NCBI GenBank assembly: GCA_045125245.1 | Contig: JBGVNF010000089.1 | Coordinates: 1-38,817 of the forward strand | Direction of reading: 5' to 3' | DNA: 38,817 bases | From: SVEL01 sp045125245 | GTDB taxonomy: Bacteria > Bacillota > Clostridia > Lachnospirales > Lachnospiraceae | Shown here: positions 31,929 through 38,817 of the stretch, piece by piece | How positions within the stretch are numbered: position 1 is the first letter of the stretch | Layout: every line of letters starts with the position of its first letter | The notes under the pieces: generated by a model | What the model saw: the letters and a program-made list of their open reading frames with translations, nothing else | What the model was told of the DNA's origin: nothing | The model's database searches: none | Translations under genes and position numbers: made by a program

Positions 31929-33446
31929 CTATCTCAAACAACTCTCTATCTCTTCTCTGCTGTACCAGGCCTCAATCAATCGGAAATTACCTTCAATCAT
32001 TAATTCTTTATACTCCGCCTCTGTAATCTCTACTTCTCCGTCCTGAGTACCCTTATAATACCTATCGATTCCATCTTTTTTATATTCGCCCCACTCTACT
32101 ACAAGATAATACATAAGCTCCAATTTATTATTATCATTTAATTTCTTAAATGTAACAATATTCTCACCAGCATTACTATCGTTATTTTTATATATATTTT
32201 TTCCTGGTATATACTCATAGCCATGATTTGCTCCAGCGCCCCAGCTCCAATCATCCATAAGCTGATATACGTTACCATCCTCGTACACATAGAAACTGAT
32301 TCTGTGACCACCTCTCTGACAAATCAATTCCAATGTATCATCACCATCAAAATCTATAAGAGCGTAGGTTCTACTCATATCCTCCTCAGTATCCTTCTCA
32401 AACTGCTCTATGATTTGTAAATATGCCTCCCTACATTTCTTATCTTTTATCTTTACCAAATCTGGCTTTTGTAACACCCTATAAATGTCATACAAATCCA
32501 TCTCGCCCTGAAGATTTTTATATTCACCTTCTATCATAGCACCTACATATTCATCTACATTTACCTCTTTGTCACCAAGATAATAACGCACATATTCATC
32601 GCTTACCTCCTCGTTATCATCAGGTACACCGTTACCATTTACATCATCAAAAAATGTCTGCTTAAGATAAGAAATATCCTCCACTACGTTTTCGCCACTG
32701 AGCTTAATATTCCAATAGGTTTCATACATTATTATTCCAGCATAATCTGTATTATAATTTCTTATTACACTCTTACCTGGTATATATTCATAACCATGAT
32801 TACCGCCTGCTCCGTATCCCCAATCATCTACAAGCTTATATACCTTGCCATCCTTGAAGGTATACATAGTAATACCACTATTCACATCAGCCACTAACTC
32901 TAGTACATCATCACCGTCGAAATCCACTAATGCATATTTCTCGTCATATCCATATGCACGCTCATAAACCTGCAACATATGAAGATATGCTTCCTTATAA
33001 GAATTATAGCCCACTTCAAAAATCTGGTTTTTGAGGACCTCTCTATATGCAAGTTGTTCCTCACTTGGTTCATCTTTTTCTACTGGCTTCTTCGCTGTTG
33101 TCTCTTCCTCTGTAGTCTTCTCTTCCGTAGTTTTCTCTTCTGTAGTTTGCTCTGTATCATCTTCTATTTCAGTTGTTATCTCGACACTTGTAATATCCCT
33201 TGTGGTTTCTTTAGAATTTTTATCTTTATCCTTCCCACTATTCATTAACACTAGTATAAGTGAAATAATAATTATCACCGATATAGCTGCTATACCACCC
33301 ACAATTAAACCTTTTTTCTTATTCATTTCTTTTACCTCCTCGTATTTTTTTGCCTTAGACATATAATACAGTTTTCTTATCTTATTGATAACCGCCGGAA
33401 TGAGAGCTACGATAAATGCTGCTGCCATAAGAATAACATCTCTCAT
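31929..33446 (-). CDS. Membrane protein with duplicated DFDGDD module and acidic Thr-rich linker
   Basis: A protein of up to 505 residues. It has hydrophobic segments near the N-terminus (ILMAAAFIVALIPAVI and LIVGGIAAISVIIIISLILVL), a Thr/Glu linker (TTEEKTTEEKTTEEETT), and then two copies of one module. Each copy has YALVDFDGDDVLEL or YALIDFDGDDTLEL, then VYQLMDDW-type and GAGANHGYEYIPGK blocks. DFDGDD resembles calcium-binding or FG-GAP-like loops. I cannot name the function. The ATG at 33446 keeps the open N-terminal membrane segment; an alternative ATG at 33326 has a much better GGAGG site and would give 465 residues with one membrane segment. It follows the Mrr-like gene by 18 bp. Confidence 0.72.
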   Translation of the reverse strand: MRDVILMAAAFIVALIPAVINKIRKLYYMSKAKKYEEVKEMNKKKGLIVGGIAAISVIIIISLILVLMNSGKDKDKNSKETTRDITSVEITTEIEDDTEQTTEEKTTEEKTTEEETTAKKPVEKDEPSEEQLAYREVLKNQIFEVGYNSYKEAYLHMLQVYERAYGYDEKYALVDFDGDDVLELVADVNSGITMYTFKDGKVYKLVDDWGYGAGGNHGYEYIPGKSVIRNYNTDYAGIIMYETYWNIKLSGENVVEDISYLKQTFFDDVNGNGVPDDNEEVSDEYVRYYLGDKEVNVDEYVGAMIEGEYKNLQGEMDLYDIYRVLQKPDLVKIKDKKCREAYLQIIEQFEKDTEEDMSRTYALIDFDGDDTLELICQRGGHRISFYVYEDGNVYQLMDDWSWGAGANHGYEYIPGKNIYKNNDSNAGENIVTFKKLNDNNKLELMYYLVVEWGEYKKDGIDRYYKGTQDGEVEITEAEYKELMIEGNFRLIEAWYSREEIESCLR

Positions 33447-33464
33447 TTCCTTTTTTATCAACTT

Positions 33465-33986
33465 TTATATTTTTTTCTCCGCCCTATTTCTCATATATAC
33501 CAAAAAGTTCCTATCCCAAAGTCCCACTACTTCATTATCATTAGCTAACTCCATAGCTTGTTTCGTAAATCTACTATTTGTCACCACAAGACAACTATCA
33601 CAATCATAATGCTTCATGGCCGATATAGCTTCTTGAACTGCCTTTACACCTACTGGCTTAGCATATCGTTTACATTGCACGGCAATATTTTCCCCATTTT
33701 TCGAAGCAATTATATCTGCTCCAAAATCACCTGTAGTCTTTGTCATCTCTATGACTTCATATCCATTTCCACGAATAACCGCAGCCACAAATTCCTCAAA
33801 TTCTGCGCCTGTCATATTATCGATTTCTTGTAAGGTTCTGTCCGCTCCTGGCGGTGTTAATTTCATTTTCTTTAGTATCCATCTACAAAAGCTCCATAAT
33901 ATAATCAACACCCCTAATCCAATTAGGAGTGTTGATAATTCAAGGTTATTCCAATAATTTGCTATTTTTGTTACAAACTTATCCAT
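33465..33986 (-). CDS. Membrane-anchored Mrr-like restriction endonuclease-fold protein
   Basis: A 173-residue protein with one membrane segment (LSTLLIGLGVLIILWSF, about residues 18-35) followed by a Mrr_cat nuclease domain. The PD-(D/E)xK core is visible: TGAEFEEFVAAVIRGNGYEV, GDFGADIIA (catalytic Asp) and NIAVQCKRY (the QxK motif), then KAVQEAISAMKHYDCDSCLVVTN. Proteins of this layout occur widely; some act in defence against foreign or modified DNA, but the role of this one is unknown. Two close starts exist (33998 and 33986); the latter has GAGG six bases upstream. It lies directly behind the PopT-like gene. A strong hairpin lies inside its coding sequence. Confidence 0.85.
   Translation of the reverse strand: MDKFVTKIANYWNNLELSTLLIGLGVLIILWSFCRWILKKMKLTPPGADRTLQEIDNMTGAEFEEFVAAVIRGNGYEVIEMTKTTGDFGADIIASKNGENIAVQCKRYAKPVGVKAVQEAISAMKHYDCDSCLVVTNSRFTKQAMELANDNEVVGLWDRNFLVYMRNRAEKKI
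33905..33935. repeat. Intragenic 14-bp inverted repeat in the Mrr-like gene
   Basis: TCAACACCCCTAAT (33905-33918) and ATTAGGAGTGTTGA (33922-33935) pair over 14 bases with one G-U position and a 3-base loop, inside the codons for the membrane segment. Confidence 0.75.
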
Positions 33987-34007
33987 ATAAACCCTCATTT
34001 ACCCCTT

Positions 34008-34904
34008 TTAATTCTGTTCTTCTGTTATTTCCTTTTTAGCAAATACATGCTTTAACGCCTGTAAACCTAAAATCACAGCGCCTCCTATTATGAAGAACAC
34101 TACATTGAATGTGTCAAAGCTCATAGCTGCCTTTGGTGTCTCTAAGCTTGTTGGTCCCATTACAATTGAATAAAGCGAGCCGAGCATCATACCCACTATG
34201 GCATAAAGTGTAGCTGTTCTAGCCTTATCCAATGCTACTTTCAAGCCCTTAATAGTTGTAAATACACCAGTAAGTATACCAAATCCAAAAATACATAAGC
34301 CTACTACATACTTAAATTCCATATGTAAGAAACCATCTATAGCGTCCATTACTGGCTGATAAATTCCAAACACAAGAAGTATGGTTGAGCCGGAAATGCC
34401 AGGTAAAACCATTGCTGAAATAGCTAACATAGCTCCTACAAAAAGAATAATTCCACCTACAAAATCAAACTTTCCCCATGCTAAGCTTGTTGCACTTGCA
34501 TCTCCAGAGAAATATGTAATAGCCACTACGAATGCAGCTCCGATTACTACCCATATAACATTGTAAAACTTAGTTTTAAAAGCTTCCTTCTCTTCTATAA
34601 AGATAAGAGGAATTGCAAATAATACAAATCCTAAGAACAATGAGCTAATCTCATATATGTTTTTTTCAAATACTGCTGTAATAACAAGTACTGCTGAACA
34701 AAAGCCAGTAACCCAACCTATGCCAACCTTTATTAAGAATTTAAATGCTTTTATTCGTTTTTCTTTATCTCTTGAAGCAATATCGTTTAACGAATTGATG
34801 AAATCATCATAAAATCCCATCAAGAAAGCAATCGTTCCACCAGAAACACCTGGTACGCTATCAGCAAGGGCCATTAAAAAACCACCTAAAATAATCAAAA
34901 ACAT
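34008..34904 (-). CDS. DUF368 (PopT-type) undecaprenyl-phosphate translocase
   Basis: A 298-residue polytopic membrane protein with about eight to ten helices. It carries the two inverted family motifs SVPGVSGGTIAFLMGFYD near the start and VLPGISGSTILLVFGIYQPV near residue 165. DUF368 proteins (PopT) have been shown in other bacteria to recycle the C55 carrier lipid across the membrane for cell-wall synthesis. AAGGAG precedes the ATG, which begins 1 bp behind the hisC-like stop, so the genes are translated together. It is probably the third gene of the aminotransferase operon. Confidence 0.88.
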   Translation of the reverse strand: MFLIILGGFLMALADSVPGVSGGTIAFLMGFYDDFINSLNDIASRDKEKRIKAFKFLIKVGIGWVTGFCSAVLVITAVFEKNIYEISSLFLGFVLFAIPLIFIEEKEAFKTKFYNVIWVVIGAAFVVAITYFSGDASATSLAWGKFDFVGGIILFVGAMLAISAMVLPGISGSTILLVFGIYQPVMDAIDGFLHMEFKYVVGLCIFGFGILTGVFTTIKGLKVALDKARTATLYAIVGMMLGSLYSIVMGPTSLETPKAAMSFDTFNVVFFIIGGAVILGLQALKHVFAKKEITEEQN

Positions 34905-34905
34905 A

Positions 34906-35967
34906 TTAATTCTCCTTCATAAACACTTTTATAGCATCGTACAATTTATTCATTTCTTCATCTGTTCCTATGGTAATTCTTAAATAATCCTTTATAAGTG
35001 GATTATTCCAGTGACGAACATAAATGTCCTTTTCTCTTAAGTATTCATAAAGCTGTGTCATATCGAACTTTTTATGTGTAACAAATAAGAAATTCGACAT
35101 AGAATCTGGGAATTCAAAGCCCATATCGGCCATTATCCTCTTCGCTTCTTCTCTAGTATCTATAATCTTTTTACATGTAGCCTCAAAATATTCTCTATCC
35201 TTAACAGATTCTACACCTGCCATAATAGAAGGCATATTCATAGTGTAAGAATTAATAGAATATTTTACATCCTGCATAGCACTTATAAGCTTCTTATTTC
35301 CTATGGCAAAACCTATTCTCATACCTGCCATAGAACGAGACTTTGAGAATGTCTGTATAACAAGTAAATTCTCATATTTCTTTGTTAATTCAATTGCTGA
35401 AGTTCCGCCGAAATCTATATATGCTTCATCTACGATAACGACTGAATCACTATTATGCTCCATTATATCCTCTATAAAGCTTAATGGCTCATAGATAGAT
35501 GTTGGCGCATTAGGATTAGCAAATATAATTCCACCATTTTCCTTATAGTAATCTGCTGGATTAATCTTAAAATCTGCTGAAACCTTTGGTGTCTCATACT
35601 TTATGCCATACACATCTGCCCAAACTGGATAAAACGAATATGTTATATCAGGGAATAAAATAGGCTTATCCGAATTAAAAAATGTCAAAAACGCATTTGC
35701 TATTACATCATCAGAGCCTACTCCTACAAATACCTCATCACTTTCCACTCCATAAAAGGCTGCAATCTCCTCCACAAGCTTGCCAACTGTTGGATCTGGA
35801 TAAAGTCTAAATCTATCTGCATCCATACCTTCTATAACTGTCTTTACACCTGGAGCTGGTGGATATGGACATTCATTTGTATTTAACTTGACCATATTTG
35901 GCTTATTTGGCTGCTCACCTGCCACATATGGAACTACTTTTCTTATATTATTTTCCCATGCTCCCAT
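34906..35967 (-). CDS. hisC: Histidinol-phosphate aminotransferase family enzyme
   Basis: A 353-residue PLP-dependent class I/II aminotransferase of the HisC group. Typical features are the N-terminal MVKLNTNECPYPPAP, FRLYPDP, the VGVGSDDVIANAF loop, IVDEAYIDFGG, and the PLP lysine in QTFSKSRSMAGMRIGFAIG; SNFLFV and RITIGTDEEM close the fold. HisC converts imidazole-acetol phosphate to histidinol phosphate; relatives act on aromatic amino acids or cobalamin precursors. No other his genes are nearby, so the symbol is tentative. AGGAGG precedes the ATG, 9 bp behind the upstream aminotransferase gene. Confidence 0.85.
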   Translation of the reverse strand: MGAWENNIRKVVPYVAGEQPNKPNMVKLNTNECPYPPAPGVKTVIEGMDADRFRLYPDPTVGKLVEEIAAFYGVESDEVFVGVGSDDVIANAFLTFFNSDKPILFPDITYSFYPVWADVYGIKYETPKVSADFKINPADYYKENGGIIFANPNAPTSIYEPLSFIEDIMEHNSDSVVIVDEAYIDFGGTSAIELTKKYENLLVIQTFSKSRSMAGMRIGFAIGNKKLISAMQDVKYSINSYTMNMPSIMAGVESVKDREYFEATCKKIIDTREEAKRIMADMGFEFPDSMSNFLFVTHKKFDMTQLYEYLREKDIYVRHWNNPLIKDYLRITIGTDEEMNKLYDAIKVFMKEN

Positions 35968-35976
35968 AACTGCCTC

Positions 35977-37164
35977 CTATAATCCAAATTCTTCAGCTAA
36001 CTTCTTAAAGCTTGGAAGTGAACGTTCGATTGTCTCATAAGCTACGCAATATGCAATTCTTACATATCCTGGACAAGCAAATGAACTTCCAGGCACCATA
36101 AGAATATTGTATGCCTTAGCCTTATTACAGAATTCCTTCTCATCAGCCACTGGCGATTTTACAAAAAGGTAAAATGCTCCTTCTGGCTTAATGCACTCAA
36201 AACCGTATTCCTTTAAGCTTCCATATAAAAGCTCTCTATTTCTATTATAATATGCAATATCTGTCTGTTCATCTATAACCTTTGCCACAGCTCTCTGGAT
36301 AAGAGATGGCGCATTTACGAATCCTAAAATTCTATTTGCAATACTAGCTGCCGCAAATACATTCTTGTAATCTGGCATTTCAGTTGGGATAACTAAGTAA
36401 CCAATTCTCTCACCTGGAAGTGAAAGGGATTTACTAAACGAATAGCCTACAACTGTATTAGCATAATACTTTGTAAGATATGGAACCTCAACTCCATCAT
36501 AAGCAAGCTCTCTGTATGGCTCATCTGAAATTAAATAAATCTCTGTGCCAAACTCATTTTGCTTATCCTCCATTATCTTAGCAAGCTTCTTAATAATCTC
36601 CTCTGAGTATACAACACCAGTTGGGTTGTTAGGATTATTTATAATAACTGCCTTAGTCTTAGCTGTAATCTTTTCTGCAAACTCAGCTAGGTTTGGCATA
36701 AAGGTTTCTGTATCTGGTGAAACCTCTACAAGCACGCCATCATAATTATTTATGTAAGAACGGTACTCAAGAAAATAAGGTGCAAATGCGATAACCTCAT
36801 CACCTGGATTAATAAGTGTCTTAAGGATTACATTAAGTCCACCTGCTGCTCCAACTGTCATTATTATATTATCTTTAGTAAATGATGTCTCAAATCTTCT
36901 GTTAAGAGACGCTGCTATAGTCTCACGAACATCTTCGTAACCTGCATTATTCATATATCCATGAACAAATGTAGATGTCTCCTCGTCAAGAATTTCCTTA
37001 ATAGCAGTATTTAATCCTGCTGGTGCTGGCACATTTGGATTTCCAAGACTGAAATCATATACATTCTCTGCACCAAACTCTGCTGCTAATCTCTTGCCTT
37101 CTTCAAACATCATACGAATTGCTGAATTGTTATTTACAAGACCTACCATTTTATTTGCTATCAT
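35977..37164 (-). CDS. Class I PLP-dependent aminotransferase (aspartate-type)
   Basis: A 395-residue cytoplasmic aminotransferase. Markers include YDFSLGNPNVPAP, MTVGAAGGLNVILKTL, the NNPNNPTGVVYS cofactor-binding block, ISDEPYRELAYDG, and the PLP lysine in GYSFSKSLSLPGERIGY; the C-terminus has GSSFACPGYVRIAY with the substrate-binding Arg. The subgroup is close to aspartate aminotransferases, but the amino acid is not certain. The ATG at 37164 has AGG eight bases upstream; an ATG five codons later is possible. It heads an operon with the hisC-like and popT-like genes. Confidence 0.9.
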   Translation of the reverse strand: MIANKMVGLVNNNSAIRMMFEEGKRLAAEFGAENVYDFSLGNPNVPAPAGLNTAIKEILDEETSTFVHGYMNNAGYEDVRETIAASLNRRFETSFTKDNIIMTVGAAGGLNVILKTLINPGDEVIAFAPYFLEYRSYINNYDGVLVEVSPDTETFMPNLAEFAEKITAKTKAVIINNPNNPTGVVYSEEIIKKLAKIMEDKQNEFGTEIYLISDEPYRELAYDGVEVPYLTKYYANTVVGYSFSKSLSLPGERIGYLVIPTEMPDYKNVFAAASIANRILGFVNAPSLIQRAVAKVIDEQTDIAYYNRNRELLYGSLKEYGFECIKPEGAFYLFVKSPVADEKEFCNKAKAYNILMVPGSSFACPGYVRIAYCVAYETIERSLPSFKKLAEEFGL

Positions 37165-37211
37165 ATCTATTACCTGGCCTTTCTTCTTTTATAAATCATA
37201 AAATCCTTTTA

Positions 37212-37240
37212 AATATACTACATTTTAAAAATTCAGTCCA
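37212..37240 (-). promoter_or_regulatory. Possible promoter of the aminotransferase operon
   Basis: TGGACT (37235-37240, minus strand), 17 bp, TATATT (37212-37217), about 48 bp upstream of the first gene. Confidence 0.5.
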
Positions 37241-37302
37241 TAGGCATTTACTACTTTTTGTATAGATTTGGTAACTTTCTTTCAAGATTTTTTTGCAACA
37301 TA

Positions 37303-37331
37303 TTGCTGAGAAATTTTCCATATGATATACT
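37303..37331 (+). promoter_or_regulatory. vanZ-like gene promoter
   Basis: TTGCTG (37303-37308), 17 bp, TATACT (37326-37331) with an extended TGA. Confidence 0.75.
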
Positions 37332-37377
37332 CCTAAATGTTTAATCGACAAAATATAATTAATTTCTGGAGGTTATT

Positions 37378-37950
37378 TTGAAAAATATAGATAATAATTT
37401 AGATACAAACAATCTATATGATATAGATAGAAATATGAAAAAACTTAATAAACTGTTCTTTACTTTAACTATAGTATGGATGGTGGTAATCTTTATATTT
37501 TCTGCTCAAACTGGCGACACCTCCGCAAATCTTAGCGGTGGCATAACAGAAGCCATTATCTCTCTAATCTTTAGGGATTTTGATTCTTACTCACCAGAGA
37601 AGCAATTATCTATTTTAGAGACTGCACACTATATCATACGAAAAGGAGCTCATTTCACAGAGTATGGAATTCTTGGAATTTTTAGTAGTCTTACCCTTCT
37701 TACATACGTATGTGCAGAAAAAGCTAGATTTGCTCTTCGTCGTATAAAGGGACATATGGTAAGGATTATTCCTATATCTCTTGTCTTTTGTATCTTATAT
37801 GCTGTCTCAGACGAAATACATCAAGGCTTCACCGATAACCGATACCCAGCTTTAACCGATGTATTAATCGACAGCAGCGGTGCTTTGTGCGGTATACTTT
37901 TTACAACAATAATGTTTTATCTCTTTCATATAAAAAAGAAGCGGAACTAA
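37378..37950 (+). CDS. VanZ-like family membrane protein
   Basis: A 190-residue protein with about four membrane segments. The first follows a short soluble N-terminus (LFFTLTIVWMVVIFIFSAQ). Family motifs are RKGAHFTEYGILG and the long AVSDEIHQGFTDNRYPALTDV...IDSSGALCGI. VanZ-type proteins were first seen in teicoplanin resistance; most members, like this one, have no known role. The start is an uncommon TTG, supported by a strong GGAGG five bases before it, while the next in-frame ATG has no ribosome-binding site. Its stop codon lies in the loop of the terminator. Confidence 0.87.
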   Translation: MKNIDNNLDTNNLYDIDRNMKKLNKLFFTLTIVWMVVIFIFSAQTGDTSANLSGGITEAIISLIFRDFDSYSPEKQLSILETAHYIIRKGAHFTEYGILGIFSSLTLLTYVCAEKARFALRRIKGHMVRIIPISLVFCILYAVSDEIHQGFTDNRYPALTDVLIDSSGALCGILFTTIMFYLFHIKKKRN

Positions 37951-37965
37951 ATGTCCGCTTCTTCT
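37932..37965. terminator. Bidirectional terminator overlapping the vanZ-like stop
   Basis: AAGAAGCGGA (37936-37945) pairs with TCCGCTTCTT (37954-37963); the TAA stop lies in the 8-base loop. On the minus strand T6 follows, so it also ends the PilZ gene. Confidence 0.85.
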
Positions 37966-37975
37966 TATATGTACC

Positions 37976-38584
37976 TTAGAATCCTTTGATTCTAATTCTT
38001 TGCTCTTCACTAATGAACTGATCTATAGCCGGTGTCGACATCATAGAACATCCATATAAAACTCTTTTCTCTTGCTCTACCATACGAGCTACTGTAACCT
38101 TCATCGTGTAATTGACATTTCTAGCACTAAAATTCAGCACTACCTCCTGTCCTATAGTAAAACACTTTGCATCTAACTCTGTTAAAAATGCAATACCATT
38201 ATTCGATATATCGTGAATTATAATGTCGCCACAACCAGCTATGTTTCCTCTTATATCAAGTGGTAATCTATAGTTATGTCGTCTGTTATAATCTACTCCA
38301 TCTGCTATAGAACGAACCAATACAAAGTTTCTTCCATTGATAATAGCATTACTTACTGCCACGTTCTTCCACAAAAGTGGCTTTCCCTCTTTCTGCAAAT
38401 AAACAAGATTTATCACGTTCTCATTATTCTTAAATGATAATGCCTTTCCCTCTATAATCACAGGATATAATACCAAGCCGCTCTTAGACACCTGGGCAAT
38501 CTGTACATCAAGATATAATTTTTCCTGTCCAGCCTCAAATTCCAACTGAACTGAACTATCATTAGTTAATTGGTTTAGCTTCAT
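37976..38584 (-). CDS. PilZ domain protein (YcgR-like c-di-GMP receptor)
   Basis: A 202-residue cytoplasmic protein with an N-terminal YcgR-like domain (residues 1-95) and a C-terminal PilZ domain. The c-di-GMP-binding motifs are intact: YNRRHNYRLPL (R101, R102, R106) and DISNNG (125-130). In flagellated bacteria YcgR-type proteins slow the motor when c-di-GMP is high. ATG 38584 (MKLNQLT) has AGGTGA upstream and is preferred over a GTG three codons earlier. It has its own promoter and shares the terminator of the vanZ-like gene. Confidence 0.88.
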   Translation of the reverse strand: MKLNQLTNDSSVQLEFEAGQEKLYLDVQIAQVSKSGLVLYPVIIEGKALSFKNNENVINLVYLQKEGKPLLWKNVAVSNAIINGRNFVLVRSIADGVDYNRRHNYRLPLDIRGNIAGCGDIIIHDISNNGIAFLTELDAKCFTIGQEVVLNFSARNVNYTMKVTVARMVEQEKRVLYGCSMMSTPAIDQFISEEQRIRIKGF

Positions 38585-38631
38585 AGTAATCACCTTTCAA
38601 GTCAATTTACACAATTCAAATACATACTAAT

Positions 38632-38660
38632 ATTATATGAAATTTTCCAATTATTTTCAA
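38632..38660 (-). promoter_or_regulatory. PilZ gene promoter
   Basis: TTGAAA (38655-38660, minus strand), 17 bp, a perfect TATAAT (38632-38637). Confidence 0.82.
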
Positions 38661-38753
38661 GTACATTTTATACTTCGATGGAGTAAATTTACTGTCAGTT
38701 AGTAAACAAAAGAGAGACCCTAAGACATAAGATTTCACTAATTAGTTTTCACA

Positions 38754-38782
38754 AGTTTACAACAGTTTTCCTCATTTGTCAA
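38754..38782 (-). promoter_or_regulatory. Second upstream promoter at the right edge
   Basis: TTGACA (38777-38782, minus strand), 17 bp, TAAACT (38754-38759). It could add transcription of the PilZ gene or start a small RNA; a palindrome ACTAATTAGT (38737-38746) lies just downstream. Confidence 0.5.
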
Positions 38783-38817
38783 AAGTGGCGTTATAGCACT
38801 CTTAATCATTCCTGCTT

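Noticed and set aside
38740..38815. A partial coding region on the minus strand at the right edge
   Set aside because: About 25 open codons reach the edge, but they overlap a good promoter and match nothing I recognise.

Overview
This is an AT-rich, gene-dense window from a Gram-positive Clostridia-type bacterium, most likely a member of the Lachnospiraceae. That placement is an inference from strong AGGAGG ribosome-binding sites, TTGACA/TATAAT promoters with 17-bp spacers, a CIRCE heat-shock operator, a FabT-like operator, DegV/fatty-acid-binding and PopT (DUF368) proteins, and Thr-rich lipoproteins. MCP, PilZ and EAL proteins suggest a motile, c-di-GMP-using cell. Most genes lie on the minus strand; folBK, fabH, gltX, vanZ, a tRNA, a small ribbon-helix-helix gene and the IS transposase are on the plus strand.

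Left end (1-1862): nested mobile DNA. A group IIC-type intron (minus strand, 5' end at 1821, running off the left edge) sits directly behind the terminator of asd, the usual target of this intron class. An intact IS4-family element (141-1764, 16-bp matching inverted ends, 10-bp target duplication) has jumped into intron domain I.

Centre-left (1879-17962): asd, a tRNA-Thr(CGT), an NrnA-like DHH phosphoesterase, degV under a promoter with a 9-bp palindrome at its start site, and two folate groups: a folB-folK fusion and, facing it, a lactonase-folC-folP-DUF5050 run. Upstream is a gene row of membrane protein, GNAT, histidine phosphatase and a topoisomerase IV-like parE-parC pair. fabH has its own promoter with a FabT-like box, followed by a long inverted repeat and a two-way terminator.

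Centre-right (18099-28396): a soluble MCP with a zinc-binding CZB domain, a lone type IV pilin-like protein, a DUF1292 protein, a UvrD-type helicase, gltX with a structured leader, a decayed surface-protein tail, clpB under CIRCE control, and a stand-alone EAL protein.

Right end (28508-38817): a Fic protein, two secreted Thr-rich lipoproteins (one with an SH3 domain) facing a small ribbon-helix-helix regulator gene that the 60-residue size cut would miss, a membrane protein with a duplicated DFDGDD module, a membrane-anchored Mrr-like nuclease, an operon of class I aminotransferase, hisC-like aminotransferase and popT, a VanZ-like protein and a PilZ protein. I see no CRISPR array, rRNA operon, prophage or obvious novel multi-gene system. 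The most unusual parts are the nested intron/IS, the divergent regulator-lipoprotein block and the several operator-like palindromes.
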